A DNA stretch of 64,000 bases, taken from the NCBI GenBank assembly GCA_964582085.1, contig CAZOPV010000002.1, forward strand, positions 124,001 to 188,000, in the 5' to 3' direction. Numbering within the stretch: position 1 is the first letter of the stretch; every line of letters begins with the position of its first letter. Source of the DNA: JADGNF01 sp964582085 (GTDB lineage: Archaea; Thermoproteota; Bathyarchaeia; Bathyarchaeales; Bathycorpusculaceae). Below are positions 53,410-60,939 of this stretch, piece by piece. A program made the translations under genes and the position numbers. The notes below the pieces were generated by a model that did no database searches, was not told where the DNA came from, and saw nothing but the letters and a program-made list of their open reading frames with translations.

Positions 53410-54143
53410 CTTTTACCCTCCTGCCAGCCAAAATACAATTTAAACTTGCCAATGGCGTCGTCTACCGTAAGTCCATACTTGATCAAAATTTCTTTTTGAC
53501 TATTCTCATTTGGGTTATCAATTAATCCGCGACAGCCCCAGCAGATGGTTCCTTCATTGACACAGCAGCTATTACAACCTGCGCGTGTGACGGGTCCTAC
53601 GCAGAATTGTCCTCTATCGAACGCGCATATGTTCTCGTTTTTCTTGCATTCCACACAGACTGGGTAATTGGGTATTTCAGGTTTCTTTCCCAAGAGTAAT
53701 GATTTTACCACTTGCAAAAACTCGTTGCGGTCAATGGGGCAACCATGAACATACGCATCCACAGGAATTATCGCGTCTATGGGTCTTGCGGCGTATGTGT
53801 CAAAAAGTCTCGCGTTTTCCCCATAGACTATCTGCCTGACTTCGTCGAGGTTCTTGTAGTTTTTAAGTGCGTTTATGCCGCCTATGGTTGCGCATGAACC
53901 TATGGCAACAACAATTTTAGCGTTTTTTCTGATTTGTTTCAATCTATCCTCATCTTGCAGTCTAGTGCAGGAACCTTCAATGAAGGCTATGTCGTAGTCG
54001 TCGCTGTGCTCTTTCATGATTTCTCGGAAACTAACAACTTCAACTTGGCCAAGCAGCGTTAACAGGTCTTCTTCTAGATTAGCGACCTGTAGCTGGTCTC
54101 CTTCACAACCTGCAAAATCAAAGAACGCAACTTTTGGCTTCAT
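53406..54143 (-). CDS. hydD: [NiFe] hydrogenase small subunit, group 3b type (HydD/delta)
   Basis: 245 residues. Carries the Fe-S relay next to the active site: FAGCEGDQ, AIGSCATIGGI, VHGCPIDRNEF, and the C-terminal cluster cysteines in CVECKKNENICAF, CVGPVTRAGCNSC and CWGCRGLID. No Tat signal, so a cytoplasmic enzyme. 1 bp after the fused beta-gamma gene. Confidence 0.93.
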   Translation of the reverse strand: MKPKVAFFDFAGCEGDQLQVANLEEDLLTLLGQVEVVSFREIMKEHSDDYDIAFIEGSCTRLQDEDRLKQIRKNAKIVVAIGSCATIGGINALKNYKNLDEVRQIVYGENARLFDTYAARPIDAIIPVDAYVHGCPIDRNEFLQVVKSLLLGKKPEIPNYPVCVECKKNENICAFDRGQFCVGPVTRAGCNSCCVNEGTICWGCRGLIDNPNENSQKEILIKYGLTVDDAIGKFKLYFGWQEGKR

Positions 54144-54144
54144 T

Positions 54145-56058
54145 TTATAATGCCTCCGGGACTCCTTTTATTTTTGAGTAATTAAAAACTGGGCCATCTT
54201 TGCAAACATAGATTTGGTTAATTTGGCAGTGCCCACATTTGCCTACGCCACATTTCATTCTGCGCTCTAATGACACTACTATGTGATCGTCTGGAACTTT
54301 TCGGGCTTTCAAGTCGGCAATGACATACTTGTACATGACGGGTGGCCCACAGACTATGGCATAAATTTTATCCGGGTCAAAAGAAACCTGTGGGATTAGA
54401 GTTGTGATGACGCCGATGTTTCCACCCCATGATTCACCGTCAGGACACCAATTTACAGTGGCTTTAAACTCTACATCAGGTCTGCGAGCTACTGCCTCCA
54501 TTTCTTTGCTGAAAAGCAGTTCTCGTGGTTCTTTACATCCATAGAGTAGAACCACATGACCGAACTCGTTACGTTTATCTAGGACGTAGTTGAAGAGTGA
54601 CCGCAGTGGCGCAATTCCCAGACCTCCTGCCACAAACAACAAGTCTTTCCCTTTTAGAGACTCCACGTCAAACCCATTTCCAAAGGGCCCTCTCACACCG
54701 ACTTTGTCTCCTACTTTGAGGGTGTGCAGTTTGTTTGTTACGTTGCCAACTTTACGTACGCAAATTTCAAACGACCCTTTCTTTGTAGGCGGAGAAGAAA
54801 TTGAAATGGGTGCTTCGCCGATTCCGAAAACTGAAATCTCTGCAAACTGACCTGGTTTATGTCCCAATTCTGAACCATCATCCATTTTGATTTCGAAGAG
54901 GGTCTCGTTGGCCGTCATGACCGTTTTGTTGACAATTGTCGCAAGCCTTGGTACATAGTCTATATTGCCTTCGGTTTGGATTGTGACTTCCGGGGTCTGT
55001 GCAGGACTGAGTTTAACTCCCTTGCTGTGGATTTCGTGATACATATCGTTGAATAATTCCACAGGATTTGCGATGTTTGGAAGGCAGTTTGATGAACATC
55101 TACCGCAACCCACGCATGATATGAAACCGAACCTGTCAAAGAGGTATTTGCCTTTTTTGAAATATCGATGTCGATATCTCGTGGGGCGCGTGGGGCGGAA
55201 GTTTTCTCCAGAGGCTATTTTGGCGAAATCTTCAAGGAGGCAACCGTCCCAAGTTCGTATACGTTCAACTTGTTCAAGAGCAAGGTCTGGGTTGTCTTTT
55301 ACGTCAAAGCAGTAGCATGTGGGGCAAACTAGAACACAAGAACCGCAAGCTAAGCATTTTTCAGCGTGTTTCTCCCAGAAACTACTTTCCTCGTAAGTTT
55401 CTTTGAGCAACTCAGGAATCATTTCTGTGGGAAAATCAAATTTCTGTTGGGACATGTTCATTATTTCCCGCTTCTTTTGACCCACCAGCTGGATGTCGCG
55501 GGCGAGAGCACTGCTGACGTTTTTGGCGTATTTTGAAAGCAATTCCCCGCCTTTTTGAGACCCTACACTTATTGCGTATCTGTTTCCCAAGTCTGTAAGC
55601 ATCAAATCATAACCATAATCAACGATGGCGCATCCCATGTAGGGAGAGAAATTCCATTTAGACATTTTTTGCATGTTAACGCCGATAATTACGGTGGAGT
55701 TCCTCTTTTCAAAATAGTGAGGATCAGATTTAGTTTCTCTAAATATTTCATCCATATGGAACAATGCCACAATATCATAGGGGTGAACCCCGATTATGAC
55801 AGCTGGTTTAGTTTCGGGGCTTTTGGCAGAGGAACCATTGACTAAATTATAAGTAAAAAGTGTTTCACGTTGAGGAAAAAAGTATTTCTTAGGCGGCAGA
55901 AGTGTCACATCATAATCTAAGCGAAGCTCTTTGGCATCCTCAAGTGGTCCAAAAGCAAATTTGTCTCCTTTAGCTTTAACTCCTATTACATTCCATTTTT
56001 CGTCTTTTATCAACGCGTTAACGAAGTCAGCAAAATCCTCTTTTGAAATTATCTTCAT
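54145..56058 (-). CDS. Fused HydB-HydG: Fe-S beta subunit plus FAD/NAD(P) gamma subunit
   Basis: 637 residues. The first 340 match the sulfhydrogenase/AsrA-like beta subunit, with two ferredoxin-type motifs, CLACGSCVLVCPTC and CVGCGRCSSNC. The rest matches the gamma subunit (ferredoxin-NADP reductase-like, AsrB): FAD-binding PISISSPP, GPFGNGFD, the NAD(P) loop FVAGGLGIAPLRSL and YAIVCGPP, and a C-terminal [2Fe-2S] motif CGVGKCGHCQ. These are normally separate genes (hydB, hydG). The reading frame is continuous, so the fusion appears genuine. Passes electrons between NAD(P)H and the hydrogenase. Confidence 0.93.
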   Translation of the reverse strand: MKIISKEDFADFVNALIKDEKWNVIGVKAKGDKFAFGPLEDAKELRLDYDVTLLPPKKYFFPQRETLFTYNLVNGSSAKSPETKPAVIIGVHPYDIVALFHMDEIFRETKSDPHYFEKRNSTVIIGVNMQKMSKWNFSPYMGCAIVDYGYDLMLTDLGNRYAISVGSQKGGELLSKYAKNVSSALARDIQLVGQKKREIMNMSQQKFDFPTEMIPELLKETYEESSFWEKHAEKCLACGSCVLVCPTCYCFDVKDNPDLALEQVERIRTWDGCLLEDFAKIASGENFRPTRPTRYRHRYFKKGKYLFDRFGFISCVGCGRCSSNCLPNIANPVELFNDMYHEIHSKGVKLSPAQTPEVTIQTEGNIDYVPRLATIVNKTVMTANETLFEIKMDDGSELGHKPGQFAEISVFGIGEAPISISSPPTKKGSFEICVRKVGNVTNKLHTLKVGDKVGVRGPFGNGFDVESLKGKDLLFVAGGLGIAPLRSLFNYVLDKRNEFGHVVLLYGCKEPRELLFSKEMEAVARRPDVEFKATVNWCPDGESWGGNIGVITTLIPQVSFDPDKIYAIVCGPPVMYKYVIADLKARKVPDDHIVVSLERRMKCGVGKCGHCQINQIYVCKDGPVFNYSKIKGVPEAL

Positions 56059-56435
56059 CCTCTCTCATACCTCACTTCAAATTTGCCAACAGTATGTCCC
56101 CAATAATGTGAATGTTAACATTTAATTCTTTCTAAAAAGCGGGGTGTCAAGAAAAACTGAAGGTTAATTTTTAGTTTTCCTCTTAATCAATTAAAGAACT
56201 CTAAAAAAATGGGGCGAAAGTCGTGGTCGTTACCGAACATTTATGTAGTTGAAATGGGCTTTTTGAACCTCTATGTGCCCACGGTGCATAAATGTGCTAA
56301 ATAGAATTAGAAATCAAACAGCGCGTAATTTCCTGTGCCATATACTTTCAATAGTTTTATCGAATATCTCCAAAGATGGCGTGGATAGAGTTGGCAACTT
56401 AGATTTCAATTGCGCTTTTGGGGAGCGTTTATTTA
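56059..56435. other. Divergent control region between the two hydrogenase operons
   Basis: About 380 bp. The minus-strand side has an AATTAAATG element (56117-56126) for hydBG; the plus-strand side has TTTTAT (56354-56361) for hdrC, about 75-82 bp from its ATG. Nothing else is recognised. Shared control is possible. Confidence 0.45.
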
Positions 56436-56993
56436 ATGACTGAGAATGTGGTTTCATCATCAAATAAAGAGCCAATTAGGGCTTCAGAGTTTGACCCAAA
56501 ATTTAAATATGAAATTGTTAAAATGCACGGCGGCGAGAGATTACTAAAGTGTTATCAATGTGGAACTTGCACCTCAGATTGTCCTGTTGCACGGTTTAGT
56601 GACGACTACAGACCACGTAGTATAATCCGAATGGCGCAGCTTGGATTAAAAGACCGTATTCTTAAAAGTAGTACTCTTTGGCTTTGTGCTGCGTGTTTCA
56701 CATGTACTGACCGTTGCCCGCAGAACGTAGAAGTTGCCAGTGTTATCCGTGTGCTCCGTAATTTGGCTGCAGAGACTGGTTGTATCCCACAAGTTTTCAA
56801 AGACCAAGCTTGTAGTATACTGGAATCAGGTTACGCTTATAAAATTCCTGATCTGCGAATCAAAAAACGCGAAAGCATGGGTTTGCCACCTCTTCCAAAA
56901 AGTAACGCTGAAGATATACGAAAAAGCCTCAAAGGTGTAGGTTTCCTGAAATACGTTGAAAATAAAGGTGAACAGAATGAGCAGCAACAATAA
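56436..56993 (+). CDS. hdrC: Heterodisulfide reductase subunit C
   Basis: 185 residues from the ATG at 56436 (GGGGAG upstream). Two [4Fe-4S] motifs, CYQCGTCTSDCP and CAACFTCTDRCP, in the order typical of HdrC, with a helical C-terminal half. It passes electrons to HdrB. First gene of the plus-strand hydrogenase set; overlaps hdrB by 17 bp. Confidence 0.92.
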   Translation: MTENVVSSSNKEPIRASEFDPKFKYEIVKMHGGERLLKCYQCGTCTSDCPVARFSDDYRPRSIIRMAQLGLKDRILKSSTLWLCAACFTCTDRCPQNVEVASVIRVLRNLAAETGCIPQVFKDQACSILESGYAYKIPDLRIKKRESMGLPPLPKSNAEDIRKSLKGVGFLKYVENKGEQNEQQQ

Positions 56994-57870
56994 ATACCTG
57001 ATTTTTCTTGGGTGTGCTGTCCCTTACCGTGTTTCTGCTTATGAAATTTCCGCCAGAAAAGTCCTCGCTAAGCTAGGTGTTGAATTAGTTGAAATGCCTG
57101 AATTCAACTGCTGTGGTTTGCCTTTAGATCCAGTTAGCCACGAGATGATGCTGATTTTGGCTGCCAGAAACTTGGCCATAGCGGAAAAAACAGGGCTTAA
57201 TATACTTACTTTGTGTCCAGGATGTGCAGGCACCCTAAAGAAAGTCACCAAGATTCTGAAGGATGACAAAATATTACGAGAAAAGATCAATTCTCATCTG
57301 AAAGAATCCGGTTTGGAGTTTAAAGGAACAACAATAACTAAGCATATCACGCAGGTTCTTGTGGAAGACGTAGGCATAGATAACATAAAGAAAGCGGTGG
57401 TTAGACCCCTCACAATGCTCAAAGTTGCTGAGCATGTTGGCTGTCATTTGTTGCGACCAAAAGAGTATGTGGGCTTTGATGAACCTGAAGATCCACAAGT
57501 TCTGAAAAAGCTCATAGAAGCCACAGGCGCAACCTGCTTAGATTATATCGATGAAACTGAATGCTGTGGTGCTCCCAGTGTGGGTGTAAGTGATAAGGTA
57601 GCGTTGCAGCTTGCGAGGGATAAATTGAATCATGTGAAGATGGTGGACGCGCAAGCTTTAATAACAATTTGTGCATTCTGCCACATAATGTTCGATACAA
57701 ACGAGCTGAGAATCGAGAAAATGTTCAATGAAAATTATGGTATTCCTATTTTGCATTATCCACAACTGCTCGGTTTAGCCTTGGGTATGTCGCCTGAAGA
57801 ACTTGCCTTCAATGAACTCAGAGTTAATTCTTCAAAGTTATTGAAACAAGTAAATGAAGGTGCAAATTAA
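56977..57870 (+). CDS. hdrB: Heterodisulfide reductase subunit B
   Basis: 297 residues from the ATG at 56977 with GGTGAAC upstream. Two CCG domains: C-x-P-Y with EFNCCGLPLD and CPGCAG, then GCHLLRP, ETECCGAPS and CAFCHIMF. These bind the noncubane [4Fe-4S] clusters that split disulfides in methanogens. Adjacent hdrC and hydrogenase genes but no hdrA here. In a non-methanogen the substrate may be another disulfide, or electrons may go to an acceptor other than CoM-S-S-CoB. Confidence 0.92.
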   Translation: MSSNNKYLIFLGCAVPYRVSAYEISARKVLAKLGVELVEMPEFNCCGLPLDPVSHEMMLILAARNLAIAEKTGLNILTLCPGCAGTLKKVTKILKDDKILREKINSHLKESGLEFKGTTITKHITQVLVEDVGIDNIKKAVVRPLTMLKVAEHVGCHLLRPKEYVGFDEPEDPQVLKKLIEATGATCLDYIDETECCGAPSVGVSDKVALQLARDKLNHVKMVDAQALITICAFCHIMFDTNELRIEKMFNENYGIPILHYPQLLGLALGMSPEELAFNELRVNSSKLLKQVNEGAN

Positions 57871-58851
57871 ATGAGCCAAAAGCTAAAAATAGCCTTTTAT
57901 TGGGCTGCAAGTTGCGGCGGCTGTGAAATCGCCGTGTTAGATATCAACGAGAAAATCCTAGACGTAGTTAAAATTGCCGATATTGTGTTCTGGCCTGTAG
58001 CTATGGACGTGAAGTACAAAGATGTTGAGGCTATGCCTGATAAATACATCGATATCACGTTCTTTAACGGTTCTATCCGAAACTCTGAGCAAGAACACAT
58101 GGCAAAGCTACTGCGCAAAAAATCCAAGATGCTTGTTGCTTTCGGTTCGTGTGCTCATGAAGGATGTATACCTGGATTAGCAAATCTTCATAACCGCGAC
58201 GAAATCTTTGAACAAGTGTATCTGAAAGATAAGTCAAATGTTAATCCGAAAGGGCTATTACCCAAGACCGCGACATCGGTTAAAGAAGGTACCCTAAAGA
58301 TTCCCGAATTCTATGACACCGTGAAGACCCTTGCTCAAACAGTAGATGTCGATTACTTCTTGCCGGGTTGTCCGCCTCCAGTTAAGCTGATTAGTAACGC
58401 AATAGACGCAATCGCACAGGGCAAATTGCCTCCCAAGGGTTCTGTACTTGCCCCCTTAAAGGCAGTGTGTGATGAGTGTCCCAGAAAACGCGAAAATAAG
58501 AAAATCTCAAAGATTTATCGTGTCTATGAAAAAACTCCTGACCCTGAGCGTTGTTTGATGGAACAAGGTATAATTTGCATGGGTTTTGCGACCCGTAGTG
58601 GATGTGGCGCTCAATGTCTTAAAGTTGACATGCCTTGTACAGGTTGCGGCGGAGCAACTCCAAACCAACCAGAAGTCGGTGCAGGTATGATAACTGCGCT
58701 TGCGTCCATCCTTGGCATAGACAAAGAGCCTGGGCAGTACACAGAAGAGGAAGTCGAGAAATTGATGAACCAAATTAAAGACCCTGTTGGCACATTCTAC
58801 ATGTATAGCTTGCCTGCTTCCATACTCAAACGGAAGGTGATGAAAAAATGA
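57871..58851 (+). CDS. mvhG: [NiFe] hydrogenase small subunit, group 3c-like
   Basis: 326 residues. N-terminal SCGGCE for the proximal cluster, FGSCAHEGCIPG and PGCPPPVK, then a second Cys-rich segment (CDECPRKR, CLMEQGIICMG, SGCGAQCLKVDMPCTGCGG). Same relay set as F420-non-reducing hydrogenase G subunits. ATG directly follows hdrB and it overlaps the large subunit by 4 bp. No signal peptide. Confidence 0.88.
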   Translation: MSQKLKIAFYWAASCGGCEIAVLDINEKILDVVKIADIVFWPVAMDVKYKDVEAMPDKYIDITFFNGSIRNSEQEHMAKLLRKKSKMLVAFGSCAHEGCIPGLANLHNRDEIFEQVYLKDKSNVNPKGLLPKTATSVKEGTLKIPEFYDTVKTLAQTVDVDYFLPGCPPPVKLISNAIDAIAQGKLPPKGSVLAPLKAVCDECPRKRENKKISKIYRVYEKTPDPERCLMEQGIICMGFATRSGCGAQCLKVDMPCTGCGGATPNQPEVGAGMITALASILGIDKEPGQYTEEEVEKLMNQIKDPVGTFYMYSLPASILKRKVMKK

Positions 58852-60299
58852 AAGAAATTCTAATAGATCCAATTACTAGGCTTGAAGGACACGGGAACGT
58901 TTCCATATTCCTTAATGACAAAGGCGATGTGGAAAACGCTTACCTGAAAATCCCAGAACTACGTGGCTTTGAAAAATTCTGTATTGGTCGACGCGCTGAG
59001 CTTATGCCTCAACTTACCACAAGAATATGCGGTGTCTGTCCCGTTGCTCATCACTTTGCTTCGGTTAAAGCCTTAGATGCGGCGTTTAATGTTGAACCTC
59101 CATCAGCAGCAAAGAAGCTCCGTGAACTTATGAATTGTGGTTATTTCATTTACGACCACACTTTACACTTCTACTATTTAGGTGGTCCTGACTTCATTGT
59201 TGGGCCAGATGCTCCTGCAGAAAAACGTAATATTCTAGGTGTAATCGAAAAGGCAGGTTTAGATATAGCTAAAGAAGTAATTAAACACAGGGCTTACGGA
59301 CAAAAAATAACAGAAATCCTCGGCGGTAAAGCTACTCACCCTGTTTGTGGTTTGCCAGGTGGCATCTCTAAACCTTTAAGTGAAGAGGATCGTCAAGAAA
59401 TTGAAAAGATGGCAAAGTCGAGTGTTGAATTTGCCAAGTTTTCTTTGAAAATTTTCCACGACGTAGTCTTAGGTAACAGCAAATACGTAGAAATGATCAA
59501 AAGCGATGCGTATACCATGAAGACCTATTACATGGGTACTGTCGACGACAAGAACAACGTCAATTTCTATGACGGTAAAATTCGGGTTGTTGATCCCGCA
59601 GGTAAAGAATTCGTCAAATTCGCGCCTCAAGACTATCTTAAATACATTGCTGAGCACGTTGAAGAGTGGTCATACGCCAAGTTTCCATATCTCAAGAAAA
59701 TCGGTTGGAAAGGTTTGGCTTACGGTGCTGACAGTGGCGTTTACCGTGTTGGTCCACTTGGGAGACTTAACGCTGCTAATGGCATGGCAACGCCGCTTGC
59801 ACAAGCAGAATACGAAGTGATGCGCAAAACATTGGGTAATCCAGTCCATGGTACCCTTGCATTCCACTGGGCTCGTCTAATCGAGCTGCTTTACGCTGCA
59901 GAGCGTGCTGTTCAACTTGCCGAGGACCCAGAAATTACAAGCACCCAAATTCGCAACAAACCCGGTACGCCAGGTGAGGGCATAGGTATCGTTGAAGCCG
60001 CACGAGGCACCCTTATTCACCACTACGTCTTGGACAAAGATGCTCTCGTTAAAGATGTCAATATGATTGTTGCTACAACCAATAATTATCCTGCTATATG
60101 CATGAGCATCCGCGACGCAGCAAAGGGTCTCATTCACGGAGGAAAAGTTGATCAGGGCATACTCAACAAAGTAGAAATGGCTTTCAGAGCATACGACCCT
60201 TGCTTCGGTTGCGCAACGCACTTTGCTGTTGGTCAAATGCCGTTAACTGTCGAAGTTTTTGATAGCAAGAGGCAACTAGTTCAAACGCTCCAACGTTAA
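58848..60299 (+). CDS. mvhA: [NiFe] hydrogenase large subunit, group 3c-like
   Basis: 483 residues. DPITRLEGHG near the N-terminus; L1 RICGVCPVAHH with Cys61/Cys64; L2 DPCFGCATH with Cys452/Cys455, followed by a 25-residue tail that a maturation protease would cut off after the His. GGKATHPVCGLPGGISK is the second conserved block. The tail and immediate downstream protease gene suggest a matched pair. Confidence 0.92.
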   Translation: MKEILIDPITRLEGHGNVSIFLNDKGDVENAYLKIPELRGFEKFCIGRRAELMPQLTTRICGVCPVAHHFASVKALDAAFNVEPPSAAKKLRELMNCGYFIYDHTLHFYYLGGPDFIVGPDAPAEKRNILGVIEKAGLDIAKEVIKHRAYGQKITEILGGKATHPVCGLPGGISKPLSEEDRQEIEKMAKSSVEFAKFSLKIFHDVVLGNSKYVEMIKSDAYTMKTYYMGTVDDKNNVNFYDGKIRVVDPAGKEFVKFAPQDYLKYIAEHVEEWSYAKFPYLKKIGWKGLAYGADSGVYRVGPLGRLNAANGMATPLAQAEYEVMRKTLGNPVHGTLAFHWARLIELLYAAERAVQLAEDPEITSTQIRNKPGTPGEGIGIVEAARGTLIHHYVLDKDALVKDVNMIVATTNNYPAICMSIRDAAKGLIHGGKVDQGILNKVEMAFRAYDPCFGCATHFAVGQMPLTVEVFDSKRQLVQTLQR

Positions 60300-60310
60300 G
60301 CGTGGAGCTT

Positions 60311-60328
60311 AATTTTTCTTTCTTTTTA
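60311..60328 (+). terminator. T-rich stretch after the 3c-like large subunit gene
   Basis: Runs of five, three and five T after the hydrogenase stop can act as an archaeal terminator or attenuator before the protease gene. It also argues against a protease start at 60302. Confidence 0.35.
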
Positions 60329-60376
60329 GTTGTGTGTTGTTGTTTGATTCATAAACAATACAACTTTGAAAATGAA

Positions 60377-60838
60377 TTGACTTGCTGGTTAAAAGACGCA
60401 ACAGCGGTAGTTATAGCTGGGATAGGCAATCCTATACGTTTTGATGATTTCGTGGGAGTTAAAATTGTCCAAGATCTTCAGGGCCAAGTTTCCAAGAATG
60501 TGCACCTTATTGAATGTGAAACAGTACCTGAAAGTTTTATGGATGAAATAATTGATCTTAGGCCTTCTCATGTACTCCTTATCGACGCCGCCATGATGCA
60601 GTTAGAGCCCGGTGAAGTGCGGCTGTTTGACGCTGAAAAAGTAACAAATTTCCCTGCCATATCTACACATATGTTGCCTTTGAGGGTTTTCTGCGAATAC
60701 GTAACAAAAATGAGCGGTGGAAAACTGGCTTTGCTTCTGATTGAACCGAAAAATTTTGATTTTGGAGAGGGGTTAACCTCTGAAGTTGAAAAAGCCGCAG
60801 AAAAAATTGTTAGAGTTCTAAAAAAACTGCTGGCGTAG
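60377..60838 (+). CDS. Hydrogenase maturation protease (HyaD/HycI family)
   Basis: 153 residues from the TTG at 60377. A longer frame from GTG 60302 crosses a T-rich block and would add an odd hydrophobic 25-residue leader, so I favour the shorter form. Metal-binding and catalytic motifs: AGIGNPIRFDDFVGVK (with the Ni-probing Asp), LLIDAAMM and STHMLPLRVF. It should cut the C-terminal tail of the large subunit encoded just upstream. Confidence 0.88.
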   Translation: MTCWLKDATAVVIAGIGNPIRFDDFVGVKIVQDLQGQVSKNVHLIECETVPESFMDEIIDLRPSHVLLIDAAMMQLEPGEVRLFDAEKVTNFPAISTHMLPLRVFCEYVTKMSGGKLALLLIEPKNFDFGEGLTSEVEKAAEKIVRVLKKLLA

Positions 60839-60883
60839 TGCACGCGCCGCTAAACATGGGTTTTCCTGTCGATATTCCATTAG

Positions 60884-60892
60884 GTTTATATC
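60884..60892 (+). promoter_or_regulatory. TATA box of the AOR/ferredoxin pair
   Basis: GTTTATATC lies 48-56 bp ahead of the AOR ATG, predicting initiation near 60915. This indicates that AOR and ferredoxin form their own unit. Confidence 0.5.
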
Positions 60893-60939
60893 TGCTTTGC
60901 CTGCCTATAGTAGCCTAACACGTGTAGAGGTAAAAATTC

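Noticed and set aside
55049..55315. Plus-strand frames inside the fused hydrogenase gene
   Set aside because: Antisense to a continuous 637-codon gene with clear Fe-S and FAD motifs.
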